Shown here one piece after another: positions 22,757 through 24,353 of a stretch of DNA of 24,353 bases. The position numbers and the translations under genes were made by a program. Each line of letters opens with the position of its first letter. Position 1 is the first letter of the stretch. Source of the stretch: a virus. The stretch is taken from positions 1-24,353 of IMG/VR virus record IMGVR_UViG_3300025759_010933; one strand, given 5' to 3'. The notes beneath the pieces were generated by a model that was not told the origin of the DNA, searched no databases, and saw nothing but the letters and a program-made list of their open reading frames with translations.

Positions 22757-23395
22757 TTAGCTGTTTACGATAAATCCAATTCCACAACCCATATTACCAT
22801 TGGGAACAAAAAACTCATAGAACTTTTTATAGTCTTCCTTGACTTGATTCCATACTTTTGTTACGCCTTTGAATCTAGGAGAATAAATATCATGAAATAC
22901 TAAAATACCGCGATTTCTAAGCATTTTAGAATAATTACGATAATCTTGATTAGCATAATACTCTTCGTGACACCCATCTATGAATATCATGTCGTATGGC
23001 CCTAGATTTGTCGCTGTGTCGATTACCCTATTGGATGTTGAGTCACCGCAGATCATTGTCAAGTTTTTGAATCTATGATTTGCACGGAATGCTTCTGCGT
23101 TGCAAGGTTGATCAACTAAATCAATCGCTACATTGTTTTTAAACTCAAATACTTTGTCCAAAATGGTGTTTGTGTAGCCATTATGAAAGCCAATTTCAAG
23201 AAAATCATCAATTTTTAAGTTTTTTTTCTTTTTTACATTAATTAGTCCTTCCAAGAACGATACAAACTCTTCTGGGTTTTGTTGCAAGTGGTCATTCTTG
23301 CCATCGTATAGCTTCTCACCACCCCATTCAATAGTTGCCAATGATTTTAGTAGATTTAGTACGGCTTTTCTATCGAAACTTTCTTCTTTTAGCAT
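22757..23395 (-). CDS. Class I SAM methyltransferase (Methyltransf_24-like)
   Basis: This 212-aa protein has FLEIGFHNGYTN (65-76) as SAM motif I, VAIDLVDQP as motif II, and YDMIFIDGCHEEYYANQDY, a pattern of the macrocin-O-methyltransferase-like family in which D-G-x-H contributes to metal and substrate binding. GILVFHDI follows. It begins the tailoring cluster, with no Shine-Dalgarno and an AT-rich leader (AATACTAATATC). It is probably an O-methyltransferase of sugars or small molecules. Confidence 0.83.
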   Translation of the reverse strand: MLKEESFDRKAVLNLLKSLATIEWGGEKLYDGKNDHLQQNPEEFVSFLEGLINVKKKKNLKIDDFLEIGFHNGYTNTILDKVFEFKNNVAIDLVDQPCNAEAFRANHRFKNLTMICGDSTSNRVIDTATNLGPYDMIFIDGCHEEYYANQDYRNYSKMLRNRGILVFHDIYSPRFKGVTKVWNQVKEDYKKFYEFFVPNGNMGCGIGFIVNS

Positions 23396-23444
23396 GATAT
23401 TAGTATTTTTAATTTAAATTTATACTTTTAATTAATTATATTTA

Positions 23445-24140
23445 TTAACGTCCACCCCATTTTACATACTGGTTGCCTCGGAACTCTTTAAATACCTTTG
23501 CTCGCCAAGCGTAGCTTTTTCTAGGCGTGTTTCGTGATGTTGTTTTTGTTCTAGCAAATTTCGCTTTATGGATTGCCCAAGCTATGTCTTTATTTCTTGA
23601 GAACGTATTTCCAGAGAGTATGTCTTGCTTTGCTCGAATTGAGTAGTAGTTGTACAGATCATCTAGGGTACGGCGATTAAATTGCATAAATGATATTCTA
23701 CTTGGTACGCAACTTGGTAAAAACATTGGGTTTGGGTCTATTGTATGAGGATGTCCATAGGTTGGAGGGCTAGGAATCTCTACTGGAGGCTCTGAGTAGG
23801 TTCCATCGCCATTATCAATCCATCCTGTAATTGGGTGTCTTGACTGTTTTAGGTTTCTGGTTGGGTAATGATGTATATAGATTTTATTATCTAGGGTCTG
23901 TAAGATCGGACCTGTTTCATTAATACCTTCGGTAAAAGATCCTGCTCCATTGTATATCTTACCGCGAAATCTTGTTCCATCTTTGAACTGGAATAGGAAT
24001 CCTACGGGTCTTACAGGCTTCGGATTAACGTATGTGTAGTTTGGTTTTCCAAAAGTACTACTCATACTGGTGGTCTTCGCTCGCTCGGCGGACATCAGAA
24101 GACTTAGACTTGCGATATAAGCTGTGATTATCTTCTTCAT
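23445..24140 (-). CDS. Secreted protein of unknown function (231 aa)
   Basis: The N-terminus MKKIITAYIASLSLLMSA is a clear Sec signal with probable cleavage after Ala18-Glu19 or nearby; there is no lipobox. The mature protein is Pro/Tyr-rich and basic. It has a central region with GFLFQFKDGTRFRGKIYNG, LQTLDNKIYIHHYP and WIDNGDGTYSEPP, which may be beta-rich. The C-terminal third is helical and basic, with SRNKDIAWAIHKAKFARTKT and a WGGR end. I recognise no family. A 49-nt gap separates it from the methyltransferase gene, so they need not share a transcript. Its base composition is somewhat less AT-rich than the leader region. Confidence 0.65.
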   Translation of the reverse strand: MKKIITAYIASLSLLMSAERAKTTSMSSTFGKPNYTYVNPKPVRPVGFLFQFKDGTRFRGKIYNGAGSFTEGINETGPILQTLDNKIYIHHYPTRNLKQSRHPITGWIDNGDGTYSEPPVEIPSPPTYGHPHTIDPNPMFLPSCVPSRISFMQFNRRTLDDLYNYYSIRAKQDILSGNTFSRNKDIAWAIHKAKFARTKTTSRNTPRKSYAWRAKVFKEFRGNQYVKWGGR

Positions 24141-24224
24141 GCTTCTAATATAATTTTTTTATTAAATCAGGTCAAGGACAATGTATACATTAATTAAGAA
24201 TATTTTCGCCGCTTATTGTTTATT

Positions 24225-24353
24225 TTTTTGTATATAACTGAAAAGAACTATCAAGAAATATAAGGTCTGGGTATTTTTTTGATATGTGCCTTTGAATATA
24301 TATAAATTTTAATATTTTTTTGAAAAGTGGGGGGGGTAAGGTCTGGGAAAACT
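24225..24353. repeat. AT-rich intergenic end with a direct repeat
   Basis: No gene is visible from 24141 to the right edge (213 nt). TAAGGTCTGGG occurs at 24262-24272 and 24337-24347. Each copy lies after a GAAAAG, and a T-rich ATTTTTTTGA lies at about 24274 and 24314, so the blocks recur about 75 nt apart. The second copy is preceded by a run of eight G. It may be the edge of an iteron-like or terminal repeat array that continues outside the window, or simple low-complexity DNA. Confidence 0.45.

Overview
The window looks like the virion and lysis region of an AT-rich tailed dsDNA bacteriophage (Caudoviricetes), or a prophage or metagenomic contig derived from one. The evidence is a continuous minus-strand run of packaging and head genes: large terminase, portal, protease/scaffold, decoration protein and major capsid protein. 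The same run contains a holin-like lysis cluster and a collagen-like tail-fibre gene. No host gene, rRNA or convincing tRNA is present. The host cannot be named from this sequence. Most starts have A-rich leaders without a clear Shine-Dalgarno; the two abundant head proteins are the exception.

Layout on the minus strand, in transcription order from 14691 down to 1: zinc-ribbon protein; sigma-factor-like protein with a Cys cluster; HTH-like protein in the small-terminase position; C2H2/ERCC4-type nuclease; large terminase; portal; tubulin/FtsZ-like GTPase; holin; a 52-aa lysis-associated protein; two small lipoproteins; terminator; a 147-aa unknown; prohead protease with a nested in-frame scaffold start; decoration protein; major capsid protein; terminator; a 118-aa unknown; a 110-aa tail/baseplate-type protein; and the collagen-like fibre, which is cut by the left edge. 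Genes are mostly 1-8 nt apart or overlap as ATGA.

From 14926 to 19375 the plus strand carries a compact five-gene operon: GT9-like, GT31-like and GT2-TPR glycosyltransferases, an ATP-grasp ligase and a PIG-L deacetylase. It converges on a minus-strand PhoH-like ATPase. From 24140 down to 20339 comes a second minus-strand block: a secreted unknown, a class I methyltransferase, a radical SAM/SPASM protein, an FkbM methyltransferase and an RmlD-like reductase. These two blocks look like glycan or small-molecule modification genes, possibly for decorating the virion or altering the host surface.

The most notable regulatory signal is GTGTAATATA. It occurs four times exactly, always on the minus strand just upstream of a gene start, and three further genes have GTGTAA variants. 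Two of the variants lie directly after intrinsic terminators. I infer a phage promoter class, perhaps read by the sigma-like protein encoded here. Other points of interest are the tubulin-like gene inside the head module, the ERCC4-type nuclease overlapping the terminase gene, and a structured non-coding segment between PhoH and the RmlD-like gene.
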